DNA of 64,000 nt from Tunturiibacter empetritectus (GTDB taxonomy: Bacteria > Acidobacteriota > Terriglobia > Terriglobales > Acidobacteriaceae), in NCBI RefSeq assembly GCF_013410875.1, contig NZ_JACCCU010000004.1, positions 17,241 through 81,240 on the forward strand, read 5' to 3'. Below the pieces are notes generated by a model. It was not told where the DNA came from, did no database searches, and was given only the letters and a program-made list of their open reading frames with translations. Positions 1 to 9,109 of the stretch are shown piece by piece; the first letter of the stretch is position 1; each line of letters opens with the position of its first letter. Made by a program: the position numbers and the translations under genes.

Positions 1-499
1 CAATCTTGAGCGCCAAGCCTTGTCTCAAACGGGTCTTACTGAGATCCTGGGTCCACTCGCCGGCGAGAAGGTCCCCGGCAGTTTTTTTGCCTCCGCTTCG
101 CGTCCACAAGGTGATCTGGTCGGCGTGGCCAGCGCTCGTAGTCGTGATCGTTAGCTCATTCCCATCTTTCGAGAGCTTTTCGCGAACCGTTGCCACGACA
201 GCTCCATCTTTTTTTTCCTTAACCTCGGCCTGCTTTTTGTCGATCCTGCGCAATTCGACTTGATTGAACGCCAGATTGCCTGGAACTGGCGTCTCATGTC
301 CGTCTGACTTGGCAGTGAAATCGAGGTGGGTTTCGCCGGTCATCACTACGTGCACTGCGTTATGTAGAGCCGTGACGGAGAGTTTGTTGGGAGGATTCAG
401 GCTCGACTGCGCAGAAAAGAGCGTCCAGGAGCCAAGACGTGGATCGGCGGTTCCAGGTTGAAAGGCGGCAAGTAGTGCGAGCAACGCGAATTTAAGAAT
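1..499 (-). CDS. Exported protein of unknown function, 3' part off the window
   Basis: Reading the minus strand from 499 gives an uninterrupted 166-codon frame that runs off the left edge. It opens with a short hydrophobic stretch (KFALLALLAAF) and a likely cleavage region near QPGTA, then a polar, lysine-rich body, so a secreted or periplasmic protein is expected. No ATG lies in frame: an in-frame TGA sits at the ribosome-binding site, and the AGGAGG at 504-509 is 4 nt from an ATT codon (497-499) and 7 nt from CTT. An ATT start is therefore the most likely; the TTG at 482-484 is too far from the site. It is divergent from the MMPL gene. I do not recognise the family. Codon use and the signal peptide make a real gene likely. 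Confidence 0.65.
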   Translation of the reverse strand, partial: MLKFALLALLAAFQPGTADPRLGSWTLFSAQSSLNPPNKLSVTALHNAVHVVMTGETHLDFTAKSDGHETPVPGNLAFNQVELRRIDKKQAEVKEKKDGAVVATVREKLSKDGNELTITTTSAGHADQITLWTRSGGKKTAGDLLAGEWTQDLSKTRLRQGLALKI

Positions 500-587
500 T
501 GATCCTCCTCATCAGACGGAACCAATTTAGCAGATTCAGAGAGCCGGGCAGGCTACCCATCGGGTACCTGTTCGACCTCCGATCTGT

Positions 588-2879
588 TTGATGCAGGCAA
601 AGAATGGCATATTTGCCCCTGCTCGCAATTATTTGTATGACATCATGGGTCTCATGCATGTGCGCCGTTTCTGGGTAGCCGGAGTGATCCTTATCGCTGT
701 CGTTGCCCTTCTTCCATTCTCTTTTCATTCTGAGCGTCATCTGGAGACGGCAACCCGCGTTGAAGGTAGCGAAGCGGAGACTGTCCGTCAGGAGCTTGTC
801 AGTCGCTTTCATTCGCCATTTGTGGATCGCGTGGTCCTGGTCGTTCAGGGACTGCCTCCCGCCGATTCGGTGGAGGGTGAGCAGGCGTTAGCAACTATTG
901 TGGCGGGTCTGAGAGAAGAACCTGGCGTGTCTGGCGTCGTCTCTCATCTCGACCTTCGCGATCCTGTCTTTGTGGGCAAGGGCGGTGGAACGTTTGTCCT
1001 GGTGGGCCTGTCGTCGACCGGGGGGCCGGTGGAGTTGCTGGTCCCTAAGCTTCACGAGCGGATAAACACTCTCGCCAATCAATTGCGAGGCCGCTATCCT
1101 GCAGTCAAGATCGAACTGACGGGCGAGATTCCACTTAACTTTGACATCCGGAAAGCGAGCGCGGACGATGTACGGCACGGCGAAAGCCTGGTGATTCCTG
1201 CGACCCTTGTACTTTTGCTGGTGGCTTTCGGCAGTCTGGTCGCTGCTGTAATTCCGTTGGCCGTTGGTCAGCTTGCCATCGCAGCCACCCTGGCAATTAC
1301 AGGGTTGCTGGCCCACCGCTTCCACTTGTCGATTCTGGTTCAAAATCTGGCTACCATGCTTGGATTAGGCTTAGGAATCGATTATGCGCTCCTGATGGTC
1401 AGCCGCTTCCGGGAAGCGATCTCCGCTGGCCACGAGGGATCTGTAGCCTCCGTCATGGCGGCACGTCAGGCCGGTCATACGCTTTTGATTTCAGCATCGA
1501 CAGTAGCAATCGGCTTTTTAGCACTGTTGACGGTTCCCATCAGCGAGATCCGCTCCATCGGCGTCGCGGGATTTTTGGTAGCAGGGATCAGCGTGTTGCT
1601 TACCAATACTCTGGTTCCGGCCGTGCTGGGGTTGCTCGGCCCGCGGATTGATGCTGGCCGAATGCCGTTTACTCCGAAACTGGATGCGCAGCGGGCCGCA
1701 CATACGGGAAACCGCTGGAGGAGATGGGGAAAGGTGATTGTTGCCCACCCGTTGCTTGCCCTGTTTCTTGCAGGCACCCCTCTGCTTCTGCTTGCATGGC
1801 AAGCAACGCATCTTGATACAAGTGTCCCCAAAGGGGATTGGCTTCCGGAGTCCGCGGAATCAGTGCATGCGCTGCATACCCTTGAACAGATGGATCGGGC
1901 TGGCGTGGTGTATTCACTTCGCGTCATTGTCCAACTGCCAGCGGATTCGATTGCGCAAACCGACGCGGGATGGAACGCGCTCGATCGCCTCAGCAAGCGC
2001 ATCGCGAGCGATCCTCGTTGTGCAAGAGTCATATCAATCATAACAATTGCGGAGGGTAACCGTGCCTCGCTCACAGACATCTCGCGGGAGACGCGGCGCA
2101 CGTTTCTGAGTAGTGACGGACACGAGGCGCTGCTTGAGGTACTACCCGCGACTTCGGTCTCATTGCGGGATCAAGTCGACTGGGTTCGTGAACTCCGCAA
2201 GACCGGCGCGGCAACTCTTACCGGTGTGCCCGGAGCAACGCTGCAGATTGGTGGTATTCCGGCACTCAACGCCGACTATCAGACGATTGTTACGAAGCAT
2301 TTTGTGCCGGTAGTGGCGATGGTGGTGGTGGCCACGCTTCTGGCGCTTCTGGTCGGGTTCCGATCGCTCTTCGCCGCGGTGAAGGCAATCGTATTGAACC
2401 TGCTCTCGGTTGCGGCATCCTTTGGAGCCTTGGTCTTAATCTTTCAAGATGGGCACGGGAGTAGCCTGCTGGGAGTACCTGGGGGAACGGGCAGCGTATT
2501 CCCCCTTGTTCCTATCGTTGCCTTTGCCATCGTCTTCGGCCTAAGCATGGACTACGAAGTGTTCCTGGTCGCGCGAGTTCTTGAGGCCAGGAGGAGCGGG
2601 CTAAGTGAAGTGGATGCAATTCCGGAGGGGATGGCCAGGACTGCGGGTCTGATTACGAGCGCCGCAGCGATCATGATCGTGGTGTTCGCGGCATTCACCT
2701 TCGGCAACTTCCTGGTGGTCAAGATGATTGGATTTACGCTTGCAATCGCCGTGCTGATTGACGCGACACTGGTGCGTATTGTGATCGGTCCCGCACTCCT
2801 TCGCATTGCCGGCGATTGGAACTGGTGGCCTGGCGGACTTGCCGCGCCACGCAAGGCGCCCGTAGAGAGCTGCGAATGA
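588..2879 (+). CDS. MMPL/RND-family transporter
   Basis: Large inner-membrane exporter of the MmpL branch of the RND superfamily, which moves lipids or hydrophobic compounds using the proton gradient. The 763 residues show the expected duplicated layout: one TM helix near residues 28-46, a periplasmic loop (about 48-200), a five-helix block (about 200-350), then TM, loop and a second helix block (about 385, 570-740). Each helix block carries the family's Asp-Tyr motif: GLGIDYALLMVSRF in the first half and GLSMDYEVFLVARV in the second. The first codon of the open frame is TTG (588), followed at once by ATG (591). ATGs at 645 and 654 also precede the first TM helix and none has a convincing ribosome-binding site, so the start is uncertain. 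Substrate unknown. Confidence 0.9.
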   Translation: MMQAKNGIFAPARNYLYDIMGLMHVRRFWVAGVILIAVVALLPFSFHSERHLETATRVEGSEAETVRQELVSRFHSPFVDRVVLVVQGLPPADSVEGEQALATIVAGLREEPGVSGVVSHLDLRDPVFVGKGGGTFVLVGLSSTGGPVELLVPKLHERINTLANQLRGRYPAVKIELTGEIPLNFDIRKASADDVRHGESLVIPATLVLLLVAFGSLVAAVIPLAVGQLAIAATLAITGLLAHRFHLSILVQNLATMLGLGLGIDYALLMVSRFREAISAGHEGSVASVMAARQAGHTLLISASTVAIGFLALLTVPISEIRSIGVAGFLVAGISVLLTNTLVPAVLGLLGPRIDAGRMPFTPKLDAQRAAHTGNRWRRWGKVIVAHPLLALFLAGTPLLLLAWQATHLDTSVPKGDWLPESAESVHALHTLEQMDRAGVVYSLRVIVQLPADSIAQTDAGWNALDRLSKRIASDPRCARVISIITIAEGNRASLTDISRETRRTFLSSDGHEALLEVLPATSVSLRDQVDWVRELRKTGAATLTGVPGATLQIGGIPALNADYQTIVTKHFVPVVAMVVVATLLALLVGFRSLFAAVKAIVLNLLSVAASFGALVLIFQDGHGSSLLGVPGGTGSVFPLVPIVAFAIVFGLSMDYEVFLVARVLEARRSGLSEVDAIPEGMARTAGLITSAAAIMIVVFAAFTFGNFLVVKMIGFTLAIAVLIDATLVRIVIGPALLRIAGDWNWWPGGLAAPRKAPVESCE

Positions 2880-3033
2880 TCCGAACGCGTCTCGCCGCCT
2901 ATCTATATCTTTTCAGGTTCGATCTGAGGACCTCGTTCGATGTCTCTATTGGTCTTGATGCAGACAGAACTGAATGCTTGCTGCCAATCTCTTCAATCTC
3001 GGGTCTGGGCATACGCATAGGCATCCGGTTGAA

Positions 3034-3729
3034 CTATTCTTCACGGAAGCGATAGCCGATGTGGCTCTCGGTCAAGATATAAACGGGGTGAGCAGGGTCG
3101 TCTTCAATTTTCTTTCGTAGTTGATTGATGACAACGCGTAAATATTCACGCTCGTTGCAGTAAACCGGTCCCCAAATGGATCGCAGCAGATTTTCGTGCC
3201 TGACGGGTCTACCAGCATGCTCCATCAAACAACGGAGGGTCTCGTATTCTTTTGGAGCGAGATGTATCGGTTCGCCCTTCTTCTCTACGAGGCGGCGATT
3301 GGCGTCGAGCGTAATATCACCCACTATGCTGACCAGATCTGGTTCTCCAATCGGGGCATGGCGGCGCCGAATGACTCCTCGCAGTCTCGCGGTCAGCTCC
3401 CGGATCTGAAATGGCTTTGTGACATAGTCGAAAGCGCCCGCGTTTAGCGATTCGACGACATCCTCTTCATCGTCACGAACGGTGAGCATAATGATCGGTA
3501 GCCCGGGAAAAGTTTGACAGATTCTTCGGCACGTTTCCTTACCGCCCATGCCTGGCATATTGATATCGAGGATGACTGCGTCATAGTTCACCATGCGCAG
3601 TTGAACGAGGGCATCCTCGCCGTTGTGAGCCTCCCCGATCGCAAATCCTAGCGCCCCCAATGTTTCAAACAGGCTCTGGCGGATTCCTGCATCGTCTTCA
3701 ACGACTAGCACCTTACTCTTCTGGTTCAC
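3034..3729 (-). CDS. OmpR-family response regulator, KdpE-like
   Basis: Cytoplasmic DNA-binding response regulator of 231 residues. The receiver domain (about 5-118) has the acidic pair EDD at 11-13, the phospho-acceptor Asp55 in AVILDINMPG, and the conserved Lys in DYVTKPF. The C-terminal winged helix (about 130-228) has the OmpR/PhoB pattern, with LAPKEYETLRCLMEH and RVVINQLRKKIEDD. Its ATG overlaps the stop of the upstream kinase gene by 4 bases (ATGA), so the pair is translationally coupled. Similarity and domain layout of the partner kinase point to the KdpE group. No kdpFABC genes lie in the window, so control of potassium uptake cannot be assumed. Confidence 0.9.
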   Translation of the reverse strand: MNQKSKVLVVEDDAGIRQSLFETLGALGFAIGEAHNGEDALVQLRMVNYDAVILDINMPGMGGKETCRRICQTFPGLPIIMLTVRDDEEDVVESLNAGAFDYVTKPFQIRELTARLRGVIRRRHAPIGEPDLVSIVGDITLDANRRLVEKKGEPIHLAPKEYETLRCLMEHAGRPVRHENLLRSIWGPVYCNEREYLRVVINQLRKKIEDDPAHPVYILTESHIGYRFREE

Positions 3730-5171
3730 ACCTTCTCCTTTGCCATGCGAGGTAGCGCGATTGCAAACGTAGTTCCATTGATGTAATCACTTTCAACCCA
3801 TGTTCGGCCGCGATGTGCTTCGGCGATGCGCCTAACTACAGAGAGTCCGATCCCGGTACCGGAAATTGACTTTACTGATTCGGAACAGCGATAAAAGCGT
3901 TGGAATACCTTTTCTCTTTCGTAGTCAGGAATGAACGAGCCTTCATTCCTGATGCTGATGATCAGTTCCGCTTCTTCTTCTCGCAGGGCAATGATCACTT
4001 GCGACTTAGGACGGCTATACTTTGCCGCGTTGTCGAGGACCTGAAAGAGAGCCATCTGAAGCAGCTTCCTGTCTGCGTATACTGCGTTGCAGAACGCACT
4101 CGACTGAAAGTCGATGGAATGCCCATCAAGCTCTTGCGACGATTCGGCTATGGTGTTTCGAATCAGTTGAGCCACGTCGACCTGTTCGCGCTTGACCTTC
4201 AGATCACCGCTATCCAGTTTCGCGGTCAGGAGGAGATGATTCGCAAGATCGCTAAGGTGCCCAGCGTGGCGATCGATTAGGCTAACCAATCGTTCTTCGG
4301 CACCCGATAACGTATTCATCGCGAGCAAACCCGAGCTTGAGGCTCTGATCGTCGTAAGTGGACTCTTGAAAGCGTGGGCTAATCCGTCCAATATGGCTGA
4401 GCGCAATTGCTCACTTTGTTTTGCAGCTTCTGCATTTGCTTCGGTCGAGAAGGAGCGTGCCCTTTCGATTGCAACTGCGGCAAGCGAGGAGGCCGCATTG
4501 ATAGAGGCTGAGTCTAGCGAATGCCCGCAGAGGAAGAGGGATCCTATAGGCCGGGTTCCTAGTCGAAGGACACGCCGAGAAACACCTGTGATCAAGTCAT
4601 CGTCATTTGTTTCGAGAAAATAAGCGGAGCGTACCTCGTCATCGGAGAAATCACAATCTCCACTCTTCCATTGATGCATCTCATAGGCATTCCAAAGGGC
4701 TACTCCTTTCACGCGCAGGCTGGACCGCATGAGATCGACGAGCTGCTGATCGACCGCCGCTTCCCGATTGAGGAGCAAAATATGCTGGCTGAGTTCGTAA
4801 AGCTTCTGTTGTTGAGCCTGCCGTCGCTCTAGCTCGCGAGCGTGGTGACTCACTCGGTCTGAGAGGCTGCTGACGACCAAGGCCGTTGCTTCAAAGACCA
4901 GCAGAGCGATCCAGTCGTGCGAATCCGTGATGTAGAACTGGAACAAAGGCTGGGTGAAAAAGTAGTCGAGGCAGGCAACAGACAGAATTGAAACTACGCT
5001 CGCTTCGAATAATCCCCAGCGAAGCGCGATGACGACCACCAAAAAGAGGTGGATGGAGGTTGCGGCGGAGAGATTAAAGTGAAGGCGGTAGGAGAGAAGC
5101 GTCAACAGCATTCCAGCGGCACAGCCGCCGGCAATCCTGCACAGGACCCCCTGGATTGATTTGGCAATCAT
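3726..5171 (-). CDS. KdpD-like sensor histidine kinase, short form
   Basis: Membrane sensor kinase of 481 residues equivalent to the C-terminal half of KdpD; the N-terminal KdpD and USP domains are absent. Order: DUF4118-like membrane block (about 12-105, four hydrophobic segments), linker, GAF-like region (about 125-240), HisKA (about 255-320) and HATPase (about 360-475). The phospho-accepting His266 lies in LAHAFKSPL, where the acidic residue that usually follows the His (HE/HD) is Ala267. The N box is LDNAAKYS; the G1 position reads NEGSF instead of DxGxG; the G2 region GTGIGLSVV is intact. The gene is coupled to the response regulator and diverges from the TonB-dependent receptor 130 bp away. 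The unusual H box may alter kinase or phosphatase balance. Confidence 0.87.
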   Translation of the reverse strand: MIAKSIQGVLCRIAGGCAAGMLLTLLSYRLHFNLSAATSIHLFLVVVIALRWGLFEASVVSILSVACLDYFFTQPLFQFYITDSHDWIALLVFEATALVVSSLSDRVSHHARELERRQAQQQKLYELSQHILLLNREAAVDQQLVDLMRSSLRVKGVALWNAYEMHQWKSGDCDFSDDEVRSAYFLETNDDDLITGVSRRVLRLGTRPIGSLFLCGHSLDSASINAASSLAAVAIERARSFSTEANAEAAKQSEQLRSAILDGLAHAFKSPLTTIRASSSGLLAMNTLSGAEERLVSLIDRHAGHLSDLANHLLLTAKLDSGDLKVKREQVDVAQLIRNTIAESSQELDGHSIDFQSSAFCNAVYADRKLLQMALFQVLDNAAKYSRPKSQVIIALREEEAELIISIRNEGSFIPDYEREKVFQRFYRCSESVKSISGTGIGLSVVRRIAEAHRGRTWVESDYINGTTFAIALPRMAKEKV

Positions 5172-5301
5172 TCGGTTGCCCCTGCCGGAACTATAGCGAT
5201 TCAGGCATAAACAAACCGTTAAGAAGAAGCTTATGCCTTACTAACGTCGGTCACGATTCACTGAAGGTGTCGGCCTTTTCCGGCATATGAGGTGATTCGA
5301 C

Positions 5302-8300
5302 ATGAACTTACTTAGAGGCCTACCTTCAGCACGTACGTCCCTTTTAGAGGATACGACCGTGTCGCTTCAACAGAAGCAAAACGGGATTCGACAAACTCAC
5401 GGGCGTGGGGAACGGTTTGTTCTGAGGCGTATTTTATGGGGCGTCGTCTCCGTGATTATTTGCTGTCTGTTGTTTGCCGCGGGATCGTTTGCCCATGCCC
5501 AATCTACGTTTGGGAGCGTTAGAGGCCAGGTGCAGGACGCTAGCGGCTCGGCGATTCCAGGCGCACAGATTGTGCTGCACAGTACAGATGAAAACACAGA
5601 GCGCACAGTCGATACCGATACTTCAGGTACCTTCATCCTTGAAAATGTAAAGGCGGGCAAGTACTCGTTGCGCGCTCATCGCGATGGCTTTGCCGATACC
5701 GTTGTATCGGGGATCTCAGTCGAAGCACGACAGGATTTGAGACTTGAAGCTACGCTCAATGTTGCGGCACAGATGACAACCGTGGAGGTATCGGGAGCAG
5801 CCGACCAGATCAATACGGAAAATGGAACGATAAGCGATTCAAAAACGAATATCGAAATGACGCAGTTGCCCCTGAATAACCGCGCTACCACCACGAGCCC
5901 GCTAGGCGCGCTTGGCCTGTCTCCAAACGTTCAGACAGACAGTTCCGGCAATATCGCTCTTGGAGGAGCGAGTTCTTCGATGGTAAATTTTTCCGTCGAC
6001 GGCATTTCGACTGCCAACGTGCGGCAGAATGGAGCGCTCCAGGACGCCTATCCTTCACAGGAAGGCATCGCTGCAGTGAAAGTGACCGCATTCAACAATA
6101 GTGCGGAGTTTTCGCAGGTGGGCGATGTGACATTTACGACCAAGAATGGGACAAGCCAGTATCACGGGAGTGTCTTCGAGTATCTACAAAACCAGGCGCT
6201 GGACGCCGATCCGTATGGCTCCAGCGGCAAAGCCCCCAAGAAGTTCAATACGTTTGGGTTCTCGTTGAGCGGGCCGATTGTGATTCCGCATCTATATGAC
6301 GGACACAGTAAGACGTTTTTCTTTGCGGACTATGAGGGCAACCGGCGCAGCACTGCGGTGTTCCAGCAATATGTCGTTCCGACGGCCGCGGACAGGAGCG
6401 GAAACCTTTCAGATATAGGTGGTCCTACGATTCCATCTGCCCAGATCAACCAGACAGCAAAGGCGCTGCTCGCCTATTATCCATTGCCGAATGTGGCTGG
6501 AGCTATTGACCAGGCACAGGCCATCAACTATCAGAACTTTCAAGCGACTCCGGCACGCACCGACGGTGCGGATATCCGGGTAGATCAGACGATATCATCC
6601 AAGCAATCGGCTTACGCGCGCTTCAGCCGCAAGAACATTACCACAGACTTTGCGAACCCTTTTCTGCCGAATGATTCGGATTCCATTCACAATCGGAGCC
6701 TGCTGATTTCGCACACTTACACGATTACCTCAAGGCTGCTGAATGAGTTCCGCTACGGCTTCACAAACGTTACGACCAACGTCAACTTCCCGATTCAAGG
6801 CTCCACTGCGCTGAGTCAGTTGGATCTGACTGGTGTGGATATCAGTCAGCACCCGCTAACCTATGCATTCCCCACCTTCAATTTCAGTGCGGGAACTCCG
6901 TTTCCAGTCGTTGGAAGAGACAAAGCAGGCGTAACCCAGTCGAAGACGACGCAGTTCAGCGATAACCTGACTTACAGCTTCGGCAAGCACACGGTGAAGG
7001 GTGGGATCGATATCCGTCGCGTTCGGTACTTCGATTTGGAGAGCTTTGCGCCACAGTTCGCCTCGGACGACTTCGGAGCATTCATATTTCAACCATCTTA
7101 CGGAAACGCCCCAAGCGATCAGTTTATTGGCAATGCCTTTGGCGACTTCCTCGAAGGCGCGCCAACTACACTTTACTTCGCTGTCTCGAGCCCAGATGTT
7201 GGAGGAACCGCCACGCAATATAGTTTCTTCGCTCAGGACGAATTCCAAGTTAATAGTCGTCTAACGCTTAGCTACGGCCTCCGCTGGCAGATTCTCCCCG
7301 GTTTCCAGGAGGACGGCGGCAATCTGGCAAACTTCGATCAACGGAATAACTCGATTGTCGTTCCTGATGCTTTGGCGGGATACCTCACGCGTCAGAACAT
7401 CACTTCTTCCAACACCGCTTTCCTGCAGTCCTTCAATGCGTGCCCGTCCGGCACGGCGGCTGGGTCGACCGTTCACGGGTTACCGTGCACCGGATACATC
7501 ACGGCCAGCCAGGATGGATTGCCGCAAAGTCTGCGTCAGACCTATAAAGGTGACTTCCAGCCGCGCCTCGCGATTGCCTATCGTCCGTTCAACGACACGA
7601 AGACGGTGGTGCGTGCCGGATTTGGCATCTATACGATGACCAACCTCGGACCGTTATCGTTCAATAACAGCGGCAATCCAACTTCGAATCTGCACACCTA
7701 TTCCAACTCCAACACCGCCGGACCGAATACGCCACAAATTGTCTTTCCGAACACGGCTCCTGCCACCTCCGGCGGTTCAATATTTGGCGGTGGCGGACTG
7801 GACCAGGGAGTTGATCCCAACTTCCGCGACCCCCAGTCAAACCAATGGAACGTGACCGTAGAGCGCCAACTCACGAACGCAACGTCGCTTCGTGCGAGCT
7901 ATGTCGGCATGCACACCTACCGGCTGAGCATTACCGAGGACCTGAACCAGATTCCCGCCAGCACGATTCCGTACAACATGGGAGCAACGGCTGGAGCTTT
8001 CGTGGATTCCCGCGCACCATATCAGAACTGGACGACGCTGCTCAGCACGTTCAATGCAGGTGAGGCAAACTATCACGCGTTCGAGTTGCAGGCGACGCAT
8101 CGTTTGGAGCATGGGCTCTACGTGGATGCAAACTACACCTACGCTAAGAGTGCGGCCGACAATCAGGGTGATGCTCCGAGCGCGTTCGCCGGCGAGGTCA
8201 ACTACGGACTTCCCATCGCTGATCGGTTTCATATCAAAGAAAACCTCGGCAATGTTTCCGGTACTCGTCGCAACCGCATGCTACTCACGGGGATGTATCA

Positions 8301-8823
8301 ACTGCCTTTTGGTAAGGGCCGACAGTACATGAGTACCAGCACAGCCAAGGATATATTTCTCGGTGGTTGGGATCTTACAACTATCACACTGCTTGAGACG
8401 GGCCCCTGGCTTACCCCCAGCATCAGCGGTTCTGCCGATCAGTCGAACACGAACGTCGTCAATCGCAGCGCTGTGCTGCGTCCGGATCTGGTGCCGAGGG
8501 GTACTGCCGGAGCAGTGACCTACAACAAGCTGTCCTTCCTGGCGACACCCGCAGGAGCAGGTCGCTTCGGGAACGCAGGAGTTGGGATCATTCAGGGCCC
8601 GGGGACGGCCGCAGTGAGCCTTGGCGTGGCAAAGCGGTTCGCTATCACCGAGAAGGTGAATGCACGGTTCGAGACGACTTTTACAAACGTTCTGAACCAT
8701 ACCAACTTTGCGCCACCCGTGACGGCAATCGATAACTCGCTATTCGGTCAGCTGACTGGCCCGCAAACGGCGGAGAACGCGGGAAATCGGACGGGACAGG
8801 CGGCGCTCAGGATCGACTTCTAG
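5302..8823 (+). CDS. TonB-dependent receptor, Oar-like, with carboxypeptidase-regulatory domain
   Basis: Outer-membrane receptor of 1173 residues. A long basic N-terminus (1-40) precedes a hydrophobic signal segment (about 42-66) ending in AHAQS. A carboxypeptidase-regulatory-like beta-sandwich follows (about 70-150, with SVRGQVQDASGSAIPGAQI), then a plug-like region (about 160-290) and a long beta-barrel ending in the aromatic residue expected for outer-membrane insertion (RIDF). Acidobacteria encode many such receptors for oligosaccharide or peptide uptake; the ligand is unknown. The start is supported by an AGGTGA ribosome-binding site about 7 nt upstream. The gene diverges from the KdpD-like kinase and is followed by a clear terminator, so it seems to be a single transcription unit. 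Confidence 0.93.
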   Translation: MNLLRGLPSARTSLLEDTTVSLQQKQNGIRQTHGRGERFVLRRILWGVVSVIICCLLFAAGSFAHAQSTFGSVRGQVQDASGSAIPGAQIVLHSTDENTERTVDTDTSGTFILENVKAGKYSLRAHRDGFADTVVSGISVEARQDLRLEATLNVAAQMTTVEVSGAADQINTENGTISDSKTNIEMTQLPLNNRATTTSPLGALGLSPNVQTDSSGNIALGGASSSMVNFSVDGISTANVRQNGALQDAYPSQEGIAAVKVTAFNNSAEFSQVGDVTFTTKNGTSQYHGSVFEYLQNQALDADPYGSSGKAPKKFNTFGFSLSGPIVIPHLYDGHSKTFFFADYEGNRRSTAVFQQYVVPTAADRSGNLSDIGGPTIPSAQINQTAKALLAYYPLPNVAGAIDQAQAINYQNFQATPARTDGADIRVDQTISSKQSAYARFSRKNITTDFANPFLPNDSDSIHNRSLLISHTYTITSRLLNEFRYGFTNVTTNVNFPIQGSTALSQLDLTGVDISQHPLTYAFPTFNFSAGTPFPVVGRDKAGVTQSKTTQFSDNLTYSFGKHTVKGGIDIRRVRYFDLESFAPQFASDDFGAFIFQPSYGNAPSDQFIGNAFGDFLEGAPTTLYFAVSSPDVGGTATQYSFFAQDEFQVNSRLTLSYGLRWQILPGFQEDGGNLANFDQRNNSIVVPDALAGYLTRQNITSSNTAFLQSFNACPSGTAAGSTVHGLPCTGYITASQDGLPQSLRQTYKGDFQPRLAIAYRPFNDTKTVVRAGFGIYTMTNLGPLSFNNSGNPTSNLHTYSNSNTAGPNTPQIVFPNTAPATSGGSIFGGGGLDQGVDPNFRDPQSNQWNVTVERQLTNATSLRASYVGMHTYRLSITEDLNQIPASTIPYNMGATAGAFVDSRAPYQNWTTLLSTFNAGEANYHAFELQATHRLEHGLYVDANYTYAKSAADNQGDAPSAFAGEVNYGLPIADRFHIKENLGNVSGTRRNRMLLTGMYQLPFGKGRQYMSTSTAKDIFLGGWDLTTITLLETGPWLTPSISGSADQSNTNVVNRSAVLRPDLVPRGTAGAVTYNKLSFLATPAGAGRFGNAGVGIIQGPGTAAVSLGVAKRFAITEKVNARFETTFTNVLNHTNFAPPVTAIDNSLFGQLTGPQTAENAGNRTGQAALRIDF

Positions 8824-8840
8824 TTCGATTGCCAACCTTC

Positions 8841-8877
8841 GGGAGGCGAGAAGATCTCTTTCTCGCCTCCCTCTTAT
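8841..8877 (+). terminator. Intrinsic terminator after the TonB-dependent receptor
   Basis: A perfect 12-bp inverted repeat (GGGAGGCGAGAA at 8841-8852 with TTCTCGCCTCCC at 8860-8871) has a 7-nt loop and is followed by a T-rich tail. It lies 18 bp after the receptor stop codon. The rest of the gap to 9109 shows no gene. Confidence 0.85.
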
Positions 8878-9109
8878 TCCTATCTCAGTATGCGGAAGTG
8901 CCTAGGGCGCCTGGTTCACATTTCCGGTAGCATTCCCGCCCAACAAATCGATCGATTTCACTCGCGCATGCAAAAGACGTTCTCGCTTATACGCAATTCC
9001 AATGTAGTCACAAATCTGATCTACGGCTCACGGTACCTTTACGGCGGTCCTTTCCTTGGTCTACGACAAAGTGGCGATTCACTCATTGAACCCGGATTGG
9101 TAACGCCGC

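Noticed and set aside
3034..5171. Potassium-transport role for the KdpDE-like pair
   Set aside because: No kdpF, kdpA, kdpB or kdpC gene is in the window, and the kinase lacks the N-terminal KdpD domains.
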